Source of the DNA: Terriglobales bacterium
Lineage (GTDB): Bacteria > Acidobacteriota > Terriglobia > Terriglobales > Acidobacteriaceae
Assembly (NCBI GenBank): GCA_015655585.1
Contig: JAATEV010000038.1
Coordinates: 1-34,506, forward strand
Direction of reading: 5' to 3'
DNA length: 34,506 nucleotides
Each line of letters begins with the position of its first letter. The first letter of the stretch is position 1. Shown in pieces: positions 22,717-31,531 of the stretch. Below the pieces are notes generated by a model. It had not been told where the DNA came from. It made no database searches and saw only the letters and a list, made by a program, of their open reading frames with translations. Position numbers and translations under genes: made by a program.

Positions 22717-22750
22717 AAAGCCGGAGCCGCGCAGGCTCCGGCTTTTCTTT
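22717..22750. terminator. Bidirectional terminator between M16 protease and TolC-family genes
   Basis: A perfect 12-bp stem (22717-22728 with 22734-22745), loop GCGCA, is followed by TTCTTTTG on + and by CGTTTG on -. It lies between two convergent stops 69 bases apart. Confidence 0.9.
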
Positions 22751-22766
22751 TGTGCAGCACCGTTGT

Positions 22767-24230
22767 TTATTCGCTACCGCTTCCGGTTGTGGACGGGGCG
22801 ATGGAAACACTGGCCGAGCCGCTTGATGGTGCAACGAGACCTCCCGAGAGAGTAAAATTTTCAAGCGCAACGGCAGACTTCCACGTCTCCCCCAGCGCCG
22901 TGAGATACGCAACCTGCAACTGGAAAAGCGTTCTCTGCGAGACCAGCACCTGCGGGTATGCCTGCGCCATATCCTGATACTTCTTCAGGTAAAGCTCATG
23001 CGCTCTCTGGGCGCGTGGAATCAGCTCAGTTCTGTATCGCTCCGCCGTAAATCGAGCGGCCTCATACGACTGCGCCAGCGGCTCCGCTTCATGCCGCAAC
23101 GACAGCTCCGTGCGGGTTACTTCCTGTCGTGCGCGCTCGATCTCTACGTCAGCCGCAGCCTTGTTGCCCTGGTTGCGATTCCACAGGGGCAGCATGATTC
23201 CCGCCGAGGCGAAGCTCTGCGCTCCGGTTGCGATGCGAGGATTCTCCGAGATCAACTCGCCGTTGTACTGCTCTCCGGCGCGAAGTTGCAGGTCCGGTAT
23301 CGACTCGCGACGCGCATCGCGCCGCCGGGCTTCGGCGACCGCGACCTCCTGCTGGGCGTGCCGCATCTCCGGGCTGTTTGCGAGGATCGTGGCGACCTTC
23401 TGCTCTGCATCGATCTCGGGAAGACGCTCGATCTCTCCCTGAAGCGGAGACGCATCAAGCTGCTGCACTCCCGCCTCCGCGGCGAGCATACGGAACTTCG
23501 CCAGAAACTCGCGCTGCGCCGTTGCATAATCCACCTTTGCCTGCTCCGCCTCTACTTCGGTTTGCAGAATGTCCGGCGCATCCGCCTGCCCGACGTTCGC
23601 AAGTTGGTGCACCGTCTCGACCGCATCCTGCGCTACGCCGAGAAGTTGTTTGCGAACACTCACCAGCGCCTGTGCCGTAAGTGCCGAGTAGAACGCTTGC
23701 GCGACATCGTTATGAACGCGCAGCGTCTGCTCTTCTACTCCGATCTCGTCGGCGTGGCTCTGCTGCGTGTAGATATCGCGCCGCAGTCCGAGCTTGCCTC
23801 CAAGCACAATCGTCTGCTGCACAAAGCCGCCCTGCTCGCCGCCGCCATAGCGTCCGCCGCGAATCTGGTCCCCCTGATAACCAACGGTGGGGTTCGGATA
23901 AAGGCTGGCCTGCCGTCCCAGCGCTGCCGAGCGCCGCGCCAGTGCGTGGGCTTGCGCGATGGTTGGGTTCGCCTTGTCGGCCATCGCCAGAAACTCCGCG
24001 AGACTCTTTGCTGGGCGAGCCGCAACGCCGCGAAGCAGATCCGGTGCAGGCTGGTCCTTGCCCGTCCTGTGCGCGGGATCTTCCGGATCTTGGATGTGCA
24101 TGGTGTCGTGTGTGACCGAGCTGCTTGCGGGAATCTGCAGATTTACTCCAGGCATATTGGCTAGCGACTGGCCAGCGGCGTATCCGCCAGTCGTGAGCGT
24201 CAGGGCAACGGCGATTGCTGAAATCTTCAT
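22767..24230 (-). CDS. TolC-family outer-membrane efflux factor
   Basis: From ATG 24230 (GGAGAG just upstream) the protein is 487 residues, with a signal peptide (KISAIAVALTLTTGGYA). Two outer-membrane efflux repeats follow: the first includes LAEFLAMADKANPTIAQAHALARRSAALGRQASLYPNPTVGYQG and a long coiled region; the second, from about residue 260, has EVAVAEARRRDARRESIPDLQLRAGEQYN, ASAGIMLPLWNRNQG and the closing QVLVSQRTLFQLQVAYLTALGETW. This is the CusC/CzcC-type layout, a trimeric barrel plus periplasmic tunnel. The oxidase gene ends 39 bases upstream, so both share a transcript and the exported ion is probably Cu(I). No membrane-fusion or RND pump gene is in the window. Confidence 0.92.
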   Translation of the reverse strand: MKISAIAVALTLTTGGYAAGQSLANMPGVNLQIPASSSVTHDTMHIQDPEDPAHRTGKDQPAPDLLRGVAARPAKSLAEFLAMADKANPTIAQAHALARRSAALGRQASLYPNPTVGYQGDQIRGGRYGGGEQGGFVQQTIVLGGKLGLRRDIYTQQSHADEIGVEEQTLRVHNDVAQAFYSALTAQALVSVRKQLLGVAQDAVETVHQLANVGQADAPDILQTEVEAEQAKVDYATAQREFLAKFRMLAAEAGVQQLDASPLQGEIERLPEIDAEQKVATILANSPEMRHAQQEVAVAEARRRDARRESIPDLQLRAGEQYNGELISENPRIATGAQSFASAGIMLPLWNRNQGNKAAADVEIERARQEVTRTELSLRHEAEPLAQSYEAARFTAERYRTELIPRAQRAHELYLKKYQDMAQAYPQVLVSQRTLFQLQVAYLTALGETWKSAVALENFTLSGGLVAPSSGSASVSIAPSTTGSGSE

Positions 24231-24269
24231 AAGTCTCTCCACGGAGTACTCGGCCATCGGGCGCGGTCA

Positions 24270-25784
24270 TCAAGCATGATCAAAGATTGTGGCGTATGGA
24301 TTGTTCGGATGATAAGCCCGCTTCATGCGCTCTACCACGGCGTCATATTTTTCCGGCGGTAGTACACGTACAAAGGTCATCATGCCCTGCATGTACTGGC
24401 TCCATCCGGTGTTCAATCCGTAGTTCTCCGGCTTGTCCACAACGTCGTCCATCAGCATCATGGGGCCTTCCATGTACGCATCCTGCGGGAAGTTGGGAAC
24501 ATTGTTCGCGTTGGGTGCTATGTCGTCCGCCATGTCGTTCATCTGCATTCCCGGCATGGTATCCATCTGCATCTGGCCCATTTCGTCCATCTTCATCTCG
24601 CCCGCATCATCCGTACTGGTTTGCATTTTGCCCATCGCGGCGTTGGCCTTCTCCTGCGAGAGCGGTCCATTCGTTGTTGCGGTATCGGAACTTCCGGCAA
24701 CGCCAAGTCCGCGTCCGAGTTGCGGCCCGTAGTCCTCGCCCAGCGGAACGCCGGGCGTCCCCTGCAACATCCCCATGCCTGTGTTCATGTCGCCGCCCGC
24801 GCCCATGCCGCCGGTTCGCGTCATCTTGCCCACGCTCGACGACATCTGGTTCATCATGTGGTGCGGCAGATGGCAGTGCAACATCCAGTCGCCAGGATTC
24901 TTCGCTACGAACTCAACCGTTCTCGCCTGCGCCACTCCTACCAGCACCGTATTGCCCGGCCACCACGCGGACTCTGGAATGCGTCCTCCCTCTGTGCCGG
25001 TCGTGTAGAACGTGTTGCCGTGAATGTGCATCGGGTGATGGTCCATGCCGAGGTTCACAAAGCGAATTCGCACGCGCTCACCCTGGCGCACGATCAGCGG
25101 CGTCGAAGCAGGCCCGGCCTTGCCGTTCAGCAACAGCCAGTTGTACTCCATGCTCATCGTGTTGGGAACGGTGTTGCTCGGCAGTACGGCATACTCCTGC
25201 AGGTGGATGACGAAGTCCTTGTCGCAGTGCGGGCGGTAAGGCTGCTTCGGGTGCATGATGAACGCGCCGAGCATCCCGGCCATCTCCTGCATCGCCATGT
25301 GCGAGTGATAGAAGTACGTCCCCTCCTGGTGAATGTCGAACTCATAGACAAACCGCCCGCCCGGTTTTACTGCGGGTTGGCTGATGCCGGGTTGTCCATC
25401 GTACTGGATGCGGTCTTCGAAGCCGTGCCAGTGAATTGTGGTCGGCTCAGGAAGGTGGTTGTCGAAGATCACGCGCACACGGTCGCCCTGGTTGACCTGG
25501 ATCGTCGGTCCGGGTGCGGAGCCGTTGAAGCCCCACAGATCAAGCGTCTTGCCCGGTGCGATCTTCTGCCGAACTACCTGCGCGATCAGGTGAAAGACCT
25601 TCACATCGCCGTCCATGGTGTACGGCATATCGCCGACCTCGGTCGTGATGACGGGAACATTGAAGGCGGGGCTTTGGTCGCGGTGATTCTGCGGAAGGGA
25701 AGTAGAGGCCCCAAGCTTTTCGGCGGCGAACAATCCTGCGCCTAGACCAAGAAAGCTCTGGAGAAATGAACGGCGGTTTGCCAT
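24270..25784 (-). CDS. Tat-exported two-domain multicopper oxidase with Met-rich C-terminal extension
   Basis: The protein is 504 residues from ATG 25784. A twin-arginine signal (NRRSFLQSFLGLGAGLF) implies folded export to the periplasm. Copper-ligand motifs are HWH (118-120), HSH (160-162), HPMHIH (250-255) and HCHLPHH with Met314 (303-314). Only two cupredoxin modules fit before residue 320, and only the second motif set has the type-1 Cys. Residues 320-504 are an extension rich in Met and Asp (dense M between about 383 and 420), ending in an MM-QGMM-containing module I cannot name. The likely role is periplasmic Cu(I) oxidation in copper tolerance, with the TolC-family gene downstream and a Cys/His/Met protein upstream. 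Confidence 0.92.
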   Translation of the reverse strand: MANRRSFLQSFLGLGAGLFAAEKLGASTSLPQNHRDQSPAFNVPVITTEVGDMPYTMDGDVKVFHLIAQVVRQKIAPGKTLDLWGFNGSAPGPTIQVNQGDRVRVIFDNHLPEPTTIHWHGFEDRIQYDGQPGISQPAVKPGGRFVYEFDIHQEGTYFYHSHMAMQEMAGMLGAFIMHPKQPYRPHCDKDFVIHLQEYAVLPSNTVPNTMSMEYNWLLLNGKAGPASTPLIVRQGERVRIRFVNLGMDHHPMHIHGNTFYTTGTEGGRIPESAWWPGNTVLVGVAQARTVEFVAKNPGDWMLHCHLPHHMMNQMSSSVGKMTRTGGMGAGGDMNTGMGMLQGTPGVPLGEDYGPQLGRGLGVAGSSDTATTNGPLSQEKANAAMGKMQTSTDDAGEMKMDEMGQMQMDTMPGMQMNDMADDIAPNANNVPNFPQDAYMEGPMMLMDDVVDKPENYGLNTGWSQYMQGMMTFVRVLPPEKYDAVVERMKRAYHPNNPYATIFDHA

Positions 25785-25873
25785 GACGAGTCGCTCCAAA
25801 AAGCACAGTTGCGTGATTTCGCATCGCGGGCGCGAACAAGGAGGCTATCGTCTGGATAGAAGGATGCGCCTCA

Positions 25874-25907
25874 GCCCGCGACATTTCATGCCGGTAGAAA
25901 TGCGGGC
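25874..25907 (-). promoter_or_regulatory. Hairpin in the leader between the small exported protein and oxidase genes
   Basis: GCCCGC (25874-25879) pairs with GCGGGC (25902-25907), continued by ATTTC/GAAAT after a three-base bulge. There is no T-run, so partial attenuation or RNA stabilisation inside the operon is as likely as termination. Confidence 0.4.
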
Positions 25908-25914
25908 GAAGGAG

Positions 25915-26334
25915 CTAAACGCGAAGGATGCTTTGCAGTGCGATCTGAGAGGGTGATCGAAGCGGAGGAGTCTCCGATGCGAAAGTTCGCCGAGTGATCA
26001 ACGCCGGTATCAGGCCAGTGAGCGGAACTACCGTTTCGTGAAGCGGGAGCGCTACGAATGTTGACTCAGCCATAAGGACGACAGGCTGCTCCGAGCAGAT
26101 GTGATGATCGCAGAGGCCAGCCCGCAGAACGAGTCCATCGGGATTTTGCGCGTGTTGATGCTCTGCCATGCCGCAGTGCTCCATGCCAGCCATCGCGGGC
26201 TGCGATGCCGCAGGATGAGAGCAGACATGCGAGACGCTCATCAGGTCGCAATCAATCGCGCAGGCCGTGGAGACGCAGGCAAGCGAGAGCAGAAGAACTG
26301 CCATCAACCCCGCAAGCGCCGCCCTGACGTTCAT
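25915..26334 (-). CDS. Small exported Cys/His/Met-rich protein at the head of the copper unit
   Basis: This 139-residue protein has a signal peptide (LAGLMAVLLLSLACVSTACA). The mature part is rich in soft-metal ligands: Cys29, HVCSHP near 36-41, MAGMEHCGM (48-56) and GLCDHHIC (73-80), followed by a second hydrophobic stretch and a basic tail. The EHCGM motif echoes the HHCRM/HHCMM of the paralog pair at 12.2-13.0 kb. It is first in a unit with the multicopper oxidase (130 bases downstream) and the TolC-family gene, so periplasmic copper binding or delivery is the best guess. No Shine-Dalgarno sequence is close; TATGAT ends six bases before the ATG, fitting leaderless transcription. I do not recognise a named family. 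Confidence 0.72.
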   Translation of the reverse strand: MNVRAALAGLMAVLLLSLACVSTACAIDCDLMSVSHVCSHPAASQPAMAGMEHCGMAEHQHAQNPDGLVLRAGLCDHHICSEQPVVLMAESTFVALPLHETVVPLTGLIPALITRRTFASETPPLRSPSQIALQSILRV

Positions 26335-26340
26335 AGCCGA

Positions 26341-26346
26341 ATCATA
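26341..26346 (-). promoter_or_regulatory. Possible -10 element (TATGAT) of a leaderless promoter for the copper unit
   Basis: TATGAT on the - strand ends six bases before ATG 26334. The region further upstream (to 26450) is AT-rich. No clear -35 or metal-regulator palindrome was identified. Confidence 0.4.
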
Positions 26347-26450
26347 CCCCCTTACGGAAGTTCCTGCACCTCTGTTAGCCAGGTCGCTGCCGCAAGCTAT
26401 TGCGAATATATTATTGCTAATGCGCGGCGGTATTTCAACCGCGGCGTATT

Positions 26451-26487
26451 AAAAAACGAAGGCCCGGGGCAGATCGCCCGGGCCTTC
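26451..26487 (-). terminator. Rho-independent terminator of the S9 peptidase gene
   Basis: On the - strand an 11-bp GC-rich stem (complement of 26477-26487 with 26458-26468) and 8-base loop is followed by TTTTTT (complement of 26451-26456), 13 bases past the peptidase stop. Confidence 0.93.
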
Positions 26488-26499
26488 GAGGGTTATAGG

Positions 26500-28821
26500 T
26501 TAGCGGATCTGCCACGGAGTAGCAGGAGCCTGAGAGGGAAGAACTGCGTTCCAGTTCGGAGTAGACACTCCCGCCAGATGCCGCAGGAAGAAGTCGTACT
26601 GCCTCCTCAGGCCGTAGTCGATTGGACCGGAAGACCGCAGCGCGGTATGGCCCAACCCCGGCGCCACGATCAGGTCGAAGTCCTTACGCGCCTGGATCAG
26701 CGCATTGACGACCTGCAACGTCGAAGAGGGATCGACGTTTTCGTCCAGCTCGCCGACGACCATCAGCAGATGTCCCTGCAGCCGCCACGCGTTGTCCACG
26801 CCGGACGAAGCCGCATAGCTGTCATCGATCGGCCAGCCCATCCACTCTTCGTTCCAACTGATCTTGTCCATCCTGTTGTCGTAGCAGCCCGCATACGCCA
26901 CGCCGACCTTGTAGAACTCCGGATGGAACAGCAGCGCAAGCAGCGTGTCCTGTCCGCCCGCCGAGCCTCCGTAGATGCCCACGCGGGTAGCGTCGTACCA
27001 CGGATACTTCGCCGCCGCGGCCTTATGCCACAGGATGCGGTCCGGGAACCCGGCGTCGGCGATGTTCTTCCACGCCACATCATGGAATGCCTTCGAGCGG
27101 TTCAGCGTTCCCATGCCGTCCATCTGCACCACGATGAAGCCCATATCGGCCATCGACTGCATTCCGATCACTTTGTCTCCGCCCGACTGATACCCGAACG
27201 GCCAGAAGGTCTTCGGCGTAAACGACCCATGCGGCCCCGCATAGATGTTCTCGACCACCGGATACTTCTTCGATGGGTCGAAGTTGTGCGGCTTGACGAT
27301 CAGGCCCCAGATGTCCGTCTTGCCGTCGCGTCCCTTGGCTACAAAGACCTCCGGCGTCTTGAAGCCTGCCGCCACGAGCTGCGAGATATCGCCCTTCTCC
27401 ACCGTGGAGACCAGCGAGCCATCGCTCACGCGATGCAGCTCCATGATGTTCGGCAGGTCGGTGCGCGAGTAGGTATCGACGTAGAACTGCATATCGTTTG
27501 AGAAGGCGACGTCGTGATACGCGTTCACCGTGGTGATCGGCGTCAGGTTCTTCCCATCGAAGTCGATCCGGTAGTAGTGCTGCAGGTACGGATCTTCGTT
27601 GGGTCTCATGCCGCTTCCGGCAAACCAGATCTGCCGCTTCTGGTCGTCCACCTTCACCACGCTCCGAACGATCCACTCGCCCTTCGTGATCTGGTTCTTC
27701 ACCTGGCCGCTCTTGCCGTCGTAGAGGTAAAGATGGTTCCATCCATCCCGCTCCGACATCCAGATCACCTCGTCGCCCAGTCCGTTGACGTCGTGGTGAT
27801 ACAGCCGGTTCGAACCCGTGTTGACGAACGTCTTCGGCTCCTCCGCTGCAACGACGCGCGGCTTGCCCGTCTCGGCATCCACTGAGATCATCCGGTAGAC
27901 CTGGTGCCCGCGCTGGTCGAACTCGAACGCCACCGTCGAGCTGTCCTTCCGCCACTCCAGCCTCGACATCTGGTAGGGATTTTTGAACAACGTATCGTCA
28001 ACCGCAATCTGCTTCGCCGGGTCCACATGGAAGATCACTGGCCGGTCGATATCTACCGCGTCGCCGGGTTTGGGATAGGGTTGGTAGGTCGTCTTTGGCT
28101 GCAACTGGTCCTTCGGCGAAGATTCCACGTGCGTCACGAGACGGTGATAGCCGGGCAGCACCCGGTACGCCGCCAGCTTCTTCGAGTCCGGGGCCCACAC
28201 AATCGATCCAGGATCGTAGTAGTTCGCGGGCGAGCCATCCAGGCTCAGGAACTTCGCCGCACCGCCGCCCACAGGCTTCACCACGACGTTGAAGTTGTTT
28301 ACATACGCCTCCCAGCGTCCATCAGGAGAGCGCCTCTTCATATCGGCCGGGGCGTTGGCCTCGCTCGCCTCGCCGCCTCCGCGACGTCCACGCGCGGCAG
28401 GCATACAACGATAATCCGCCAGCGTACATCTCCAGCGCGACTCGTTGAAGCTGACGTTGATGGACTTCTCGTCCTCGGAGAACTCGACATCGGTGAAGGG
28501 AAGACGAAGCGCCGTGTAGGTCTCTCCCGTGGCCTTGCTCAGTGCGGACGCCAGCTTCTCCTGATCGAAGGCGGGCTTCTTTTCCAGAGTATGAGCGTCC
28601 ACGATCAAGAAGCTGAAGCCTCCGGCCACCGTCTTGCGATAGACGAACTTGTCTGTACTGCCGATCCATCTTCCCGGATCGGCTACGTCCCGCGTCAGAT
28701 ACTCCCATGCCTCGCGCAGGCCTTCGGACCTCGTGAAGTCCTCCGGCGTTACCTGTGCCGGAACCGAACTGGTGATGCAAAGCATCGCCGCCATTAACGC
28801 TGTACCAAGTCGCACTCTCAT
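26500..28821 (-). CDS. Secreted S9 family peptidase (dipeptidyl-peptidase IV-like)
   Basis: From ATG 28821 the protein is 773 residues, with a signal peptide ([21 protein letters not shown]). A DPP-IV-type beta-propeller spans about 90-500 ([21 protein letters not shown]). The alpha/beta-hydrolase domain follows with GGSAGG (Ser620), GELDENVDP (Asp693) and GLGHT (His725), in the order and spacing of S9 enzymes. It should release X-Pro or similar dipeptides from peptide N-termini in the periplasm or outside. An in-frame ATG at 28833 adds MDEA; the shorter start gives a better signal peptide. It is flanked by its own terminator and a 226-base upstream gap, so it is monocistronic. Confidence 0.94.
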   Translation of the reverse strand: MRVRLGTALMAAMLCITSSVPAQVTPEDFTRSEGLREAWEYLTRDVADPGRWIGSTDKFVYRKTVAGGFSFLIVDAHTLEKKPAFDQEKLASALSKATGETYTALRLPFTDVEFSEDEKSINVSFNESRWRCTLADYRCMPAARGRRGGGEASEANAPADMKRRSPDGRWEAYVNNFNVVVKPVGGGAAKFLSLDGSPANYYDPGSIVWAPDSKKLAAYRVLPGYHRLVTHVESSPKDQLQPKTTYQPYPKPGDAVDIDRPVIFHVDPAKQIAVDDTLFKNPYQMSRLEWRKDSSTVAFEFDQRGHQVYRMISVDAETGKPRVVAAEEPKTFVNTGSNRLYHHDVNGLGDEVIWMSERDGWNHLYLYDGKSGQVKNQITKGEWIVRSVVKVDDQKRQIWFAGSGMRPNEDPYLQHYYRIDFDGKNLTPITTVNAYHDVAFSNDMQFYVDTYSRTDLPNIMELHRVSDGSLVSTVEKGDISQLVAAGFKTPEVFVAKGRDGKTDIWGLIVKPHNFDPSKKYPVVENIYAGPHGSFTPKTFWPFGYQSGGDKVIGMQSMADMGFIVVQMDGMGTLNRSKAFHDVAWKNIADAGFPDRILWHKAAAAKYPWYDATRVGIYGGSAGGQDTLLALLFHPEFYKVGVAYAGCYDNRMDKISWNEEWMGWPIDDSYAASSGVDNAWRLQGHLLMVVGELDENVDPSSTLQVVNALIQARKDFDLIVAPGLGHTALRSSGPIDYGLRRQYDFFLRHLAGVSTPNWNAVLPSQAPATPWQIR

Positions 28822-28869
28822 AGCCTCATCCATTCGTTATAAAGTTTTCTGCTGGAAACAGTTTCTGCC

Positions 28870-28944
28870 TCTCCTGAAAACATAAAGACGCCGTTAAGTC
28901 TCCACTGCGAACACAGAGAAAACGGAAGCCATCTTTTCAGGAGA
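28870..28944. repeat. Interrupted 11-bp inverted repeat upstream of the S9 peptidase
   Basis: TCTCCTGAAAA at 28870-28880 and its exact reverse complement at 28934-28944 are 53 bases apart in the promoter region of the peptidase gene. It may be a regulator site pair or the ends of a short degenerate insertion. Confidence 0.4.
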
Positions 28945-29047
28945 AGAAGAGCCCGGCAGTTGTTAAAAATGAATTGAATCGAAGTCTACGGGAATTCGGA
29001 TTGCCGTGCACGAGGTTTTTACAATCGCTGCGGCAGAAGCCCGTCTT

Positions 29048-30373
29048 CTACATCGTTCCCGCCACCACAAACCGGTCACGGCCCAGCTCCTTGGCGCGAT
29101 ACAAGGCCGCATCCGCGGAGCGCACCAGCGACTCCGCAGTCGATGCGTGCAGCGGATAGCAGGCCACCCCGATCGATAATCGAATCCCATCCAGCGTCTG
29201 ACCATAGTGAGGTATCTGGATGGCGCGGCTGGCCGTCTTCAATCGCTCCGCGCATTGTATGGCGGCGTCAAGCTCGGTGTCCGGCAGAATCAGGGTGAAC
29301 TCTTCGCCTCCATACCGGCTGGCGATGTCCTCTGCCCGAAGCTGCGCCTGAAAGACCTTGGCCACCTCGCGGAGCACCGCGTCCCCTGCCTCGTGCCCAT
29401 AGGTATCGTTGAACTTCTTGAAGTGATCGAGGTCCACCATCAGCACCGTCAGTGGAGAGCCCTTGCGCACGGCGCGGCGGAACTCGCGCTCCAGCGAGTC
29501 CTCCATGTACCGCCGGTTGAATAAGCCCGTCAGCGGATCGCGAATGGACTGCGTGCGCAACGTCTCTCGAAGATTCAGGTTGGCCACAGCCAGCGCAAGA
29601 TGCTCCGCCAGCGTCTTGATCCGGCGCTGCTGCGGCTCCGTAAGCGGCCTCACCTTCGATGGAATGGACTCCTCGCCCGTGTCCAGATACAACATCCCCA
29701 GTGTCTCTCCCTGGGCCAGCAGCGGGACGCAGATGGCGTAGAGCGGAATCGGCGTCCCGATATGCGGACAGGCCAGCCGCGGGTCGCTGGCCAGGGAGAT
29801 GTTCATCCTGCTTCGTCGTAGCGCCCAGCAATCCTTGATGTGGAACTGGTCCTGGATCACCGAAGGACTCCCCCATCGCGCCGCCAGCTCTGCCGTGTCC
29901 TGCGACTGTGAGAAGGCAAAGATCGCGCCGCTCATGCTTGGAAACTGAATCTCGAAGTGGCGTATAACAACCTTGTAAACCTCCGCGGTCGAGAGCGAGG
30001 ACTGCAACAGATCGTCCGTCTCTCCCATGATGGCTGCGTCCTGGTTGATCGCGCTTAGCTCTGTCTGTAGCCGTTTGTACTCCGCGATCTGGCGGCTCAG
30101 GTCTGTCCATCTCCGCCAGGAAAAGAGCGCGAACCCGGTTCCAATGATCACGGCTGCCGTAAGAAATTCTTCGATGCTCGCTTCTTCGTGGCTGGCAATC
30201 CACTCGAAGACGCGGTCCGGGTCAAGCAGCACGACGACGCAGCCCAGCAGGATGATCGTGCCGATAACCATAAGGTCACGGCGTGCCCGCGCCTCTGGTG
30301 CGCCGAGTTCGTCCAGACCGGGTTCAGATCCCTTCCATGTCATGCGTGTGCTCTTTTCATGCTTGTGTGGCAT
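29048..30373 (-). CDS. Membrane diguanylate cyclase with GAF-like sensor
   Basis: Starting at ATG 30373 the protein is 441 residues; another ATG at 30343 and a TTG at 30409 are possible and no ribosome site decides. Two membrane segments (LMVIGTIILLGCVVVLLDP and FLTAAVIIGTGFALFSW) are followed by a coiled linker, a GAF-like domain (about 110-270; EVYKVVIRHFEIQFPSMSGA, ICVPLLAQGETLGMLYLDTG) and a GGDEF domain. The active site is an intact GGEEF and the inhibitory site RAED precedes it by five residues, so c-di-GMP synthesis with product feedback is expected. A TATAGT at 30395-30400 (complement) may be its -10 box. It is divergent from a second cyclase. Confidence 0.92.
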   Translation of the reverse strand: MPHKHEKSTRMTWKGSEPGLDELGAPEARARRDLMVIGTIILLGCVVVLLDPDRVFEWIASHEEASIEEFLTAAVIIGTGFALFSWRRWTDLSRQIAEYKRLQTELSAINQDAAIMGETDDLLQSSLSTAEVYKVVIRHFEIQFPSMSGAIFAFSQSQDTAELAARWGSPSVIQDQFHIKDCWALRRSRMNISLASDPRLACPHIGTPIPLYAICVPLLAQGETLGMLYLDTGEESIPSKVRPLTEPQQRRIKTLAEHLALAVANLNLRETLRTQSIRDPLTGLFNRRYMEDSLEREFRRAVRKGSPLTVLMVDLDHFKKFNDTYGHEAGDAVLREVAKVFQAQLRAEDIASRYGGEEFTLILPDTELDAAIQCAERLKTASRAIQIPHYGQTLDGIRLSIGVACYPLHASTAESLVRSADAALYRAKELGRDRFVVAGTM

Positions 30374-30486
30374 CCTGCGGGCTAGGAAGTTGCAACTATA
30401 CCTGAGCAACGATTGTTATCACACGGAACATTTGCGAATCAAAGCAGCTCTCATCTTTCCCGTGCGTCATGAACCCAAAATAGGCA

Positions 30487-30514
30487 TAGACGAATTCTTC
30501 TGATCGGCTACAAT
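30487..30514 (+). promoter_or_regulatory. Candidate promoter of the PAS-GGDEF gene
   Basis: -35 TAGACG (30487-30492), a 16-base spacer and -10 TACAAT (30509-30514) give a start near 30521 and a leader of about 57 bases. Confidence 0.5.
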
Positions 30515-30577
30515 CCTCAGCACTCAGCTCAAATGTCTTGGGCTGCACGGAATAGTTTCGCGCGAGGGATACGCCTT

Positions 30578-31531
30578 ATGATCTCGGGAAACGTTCTTCA
30601 TGAAGTCCGCCGCATCCTGCGTTCCTTTCCTGTTGCCTCCTGCCTGCTCGACCGCGAGCCCAGATACATCGCCGCGAACCAGAGATACTCTGAGATCTTC
30701 CGCAAAGATCTGGACCACATCATCGGAAGCCCCATGGCAAACATCTCCCCGCCCAGGTTCATCCAGAACGTCCACCGCGACTTCCGCATCTTCGACGCGG
30801 GAGCGAGTGTGCCCGACCACGAGGTGGAGCTGGACGACAGAAAGTATCTCGTCTCGGTAGGCTCCATCGCCTCCGAGCAGACCGGCGGGATCATCGCGAT
30901 CTCCGTCGCCCTCACCGATATCACAAGGCTTAAGCGCGTCGAGCACGAGCTGGAGGAGGCGAATCGCAGCCTCTCCAGGGCACTCTACAAGATCACCGAG
31001 ATCGCCGAGACAGACCAGCTAACCGGCCTGCACAATCGGCACGCCTTCGAGATGTACCTGATGAAGGAGATCGCCCGCATCAAGCGCACAAGAACCCCCG
31101 TCTCGGCCATCCTCATCGACGTCGATCTCTTCAAGGCATACAACGACCTCTACGGACACGTTCAAGGAGACGACTGCCTGCGGGCGGTCGCAACGGCCAT
31201 CCGGCAGGGAACCCGCCGCATCGGAGACTTCTCCGCGCGATACGGCGGCGAGGAGTTCGTCGTCATCCTGCCCGATACCGACCTCCCCGGTGCGGTAGCC
31301 ACGGCGCAGCGCATCCAGGAAGCCATCGCCGCATGTGCCATCCGCCACGACGGCAGCCCGTTTCAATCTCTGAGCGTAAGCATAGGGGTCTTCTGCCTTC
31401 CGCTTATGCCCGCCCCGCTGGACATAAAAAGCATCCGCGAGCTGATCCTGACCGGCGCAGACCGAGCCCTCTATCACGCCAAGCAGAACGGCCGGAACAC
31501 AATCCACATCGCCGATATGGAGGGTTTTTGA
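30578..31531 (+). CDS. PAS-domain diguanylate cyclase
   Basis: From ATG 30578 (GAGGGA eight bases upstream) the protein is 317 residues and has no membrane segment. An N-terminal PAS-like domain (about 5-125: FPVASCLLDREPRYIAANQRYSEIF, ISVALTDITRLKR) leads by a coiled coil to a GGDEF domain (TDQLTGLHNRHAFEMYL, DVDLFKAYND). The active-site GGEEF is intact and RIGD lies five residues before it, the RxxD inhibitory site. It should be a cytoplasmic c-di-GMP synthase responding to a small ligand or redox/oxygen cue through PAS. It is divergent from the membrane cyclase, with about 204 bases between the starts. Confidence 0.93.
   Translation: MISGNVLHEVRRILRSFPVASCLLDREPRYIAANQRYSEIFRKDLDHIIGSPMANISPPRFIQNVHRDFRIFDAGASVPDHEVELDDRKYLVSVGSIASEQTGGIIAISVALTDITRLKRVEHELEEANRSLSRALYKITEIAETDQLTGLHNRHAFEMYLMKEIARIKRTRTPVSAILIDVDLFKAYNDLYGHVQGDDCLRAVATAIRQGTRRIGDFSARYGGEEFVVILPDTDLPGAVATAQRIQEAIAACAIRHDGSPFQSLSVSIGVFCLPLMPAPLDIKSIRELILTGADRALYHAKQNGRNTIHIADMEGF

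Noticed and set aside
22998..24164. 388-residue + strand frame opposite the TolC-family gene
   Set aside because: Arg/Leu/Ser-rich composition and no domain; the - strand frame has a signal peptide and efflux-factor repeats.
24621..25745. 374-residue + strand frame opposite the multicopper oxidase
   Set aside because: The - strand frame holds all copper-ligand motifs and a Tat signal; the + frame has none.
26101..27501. 466-residue + strand frame across the copper-protein start and S9 peptidase 3' end
   Set aside because: It crosses a strong terminator and two clear - strand genes, and has shadow composition (His/Arg-rich).
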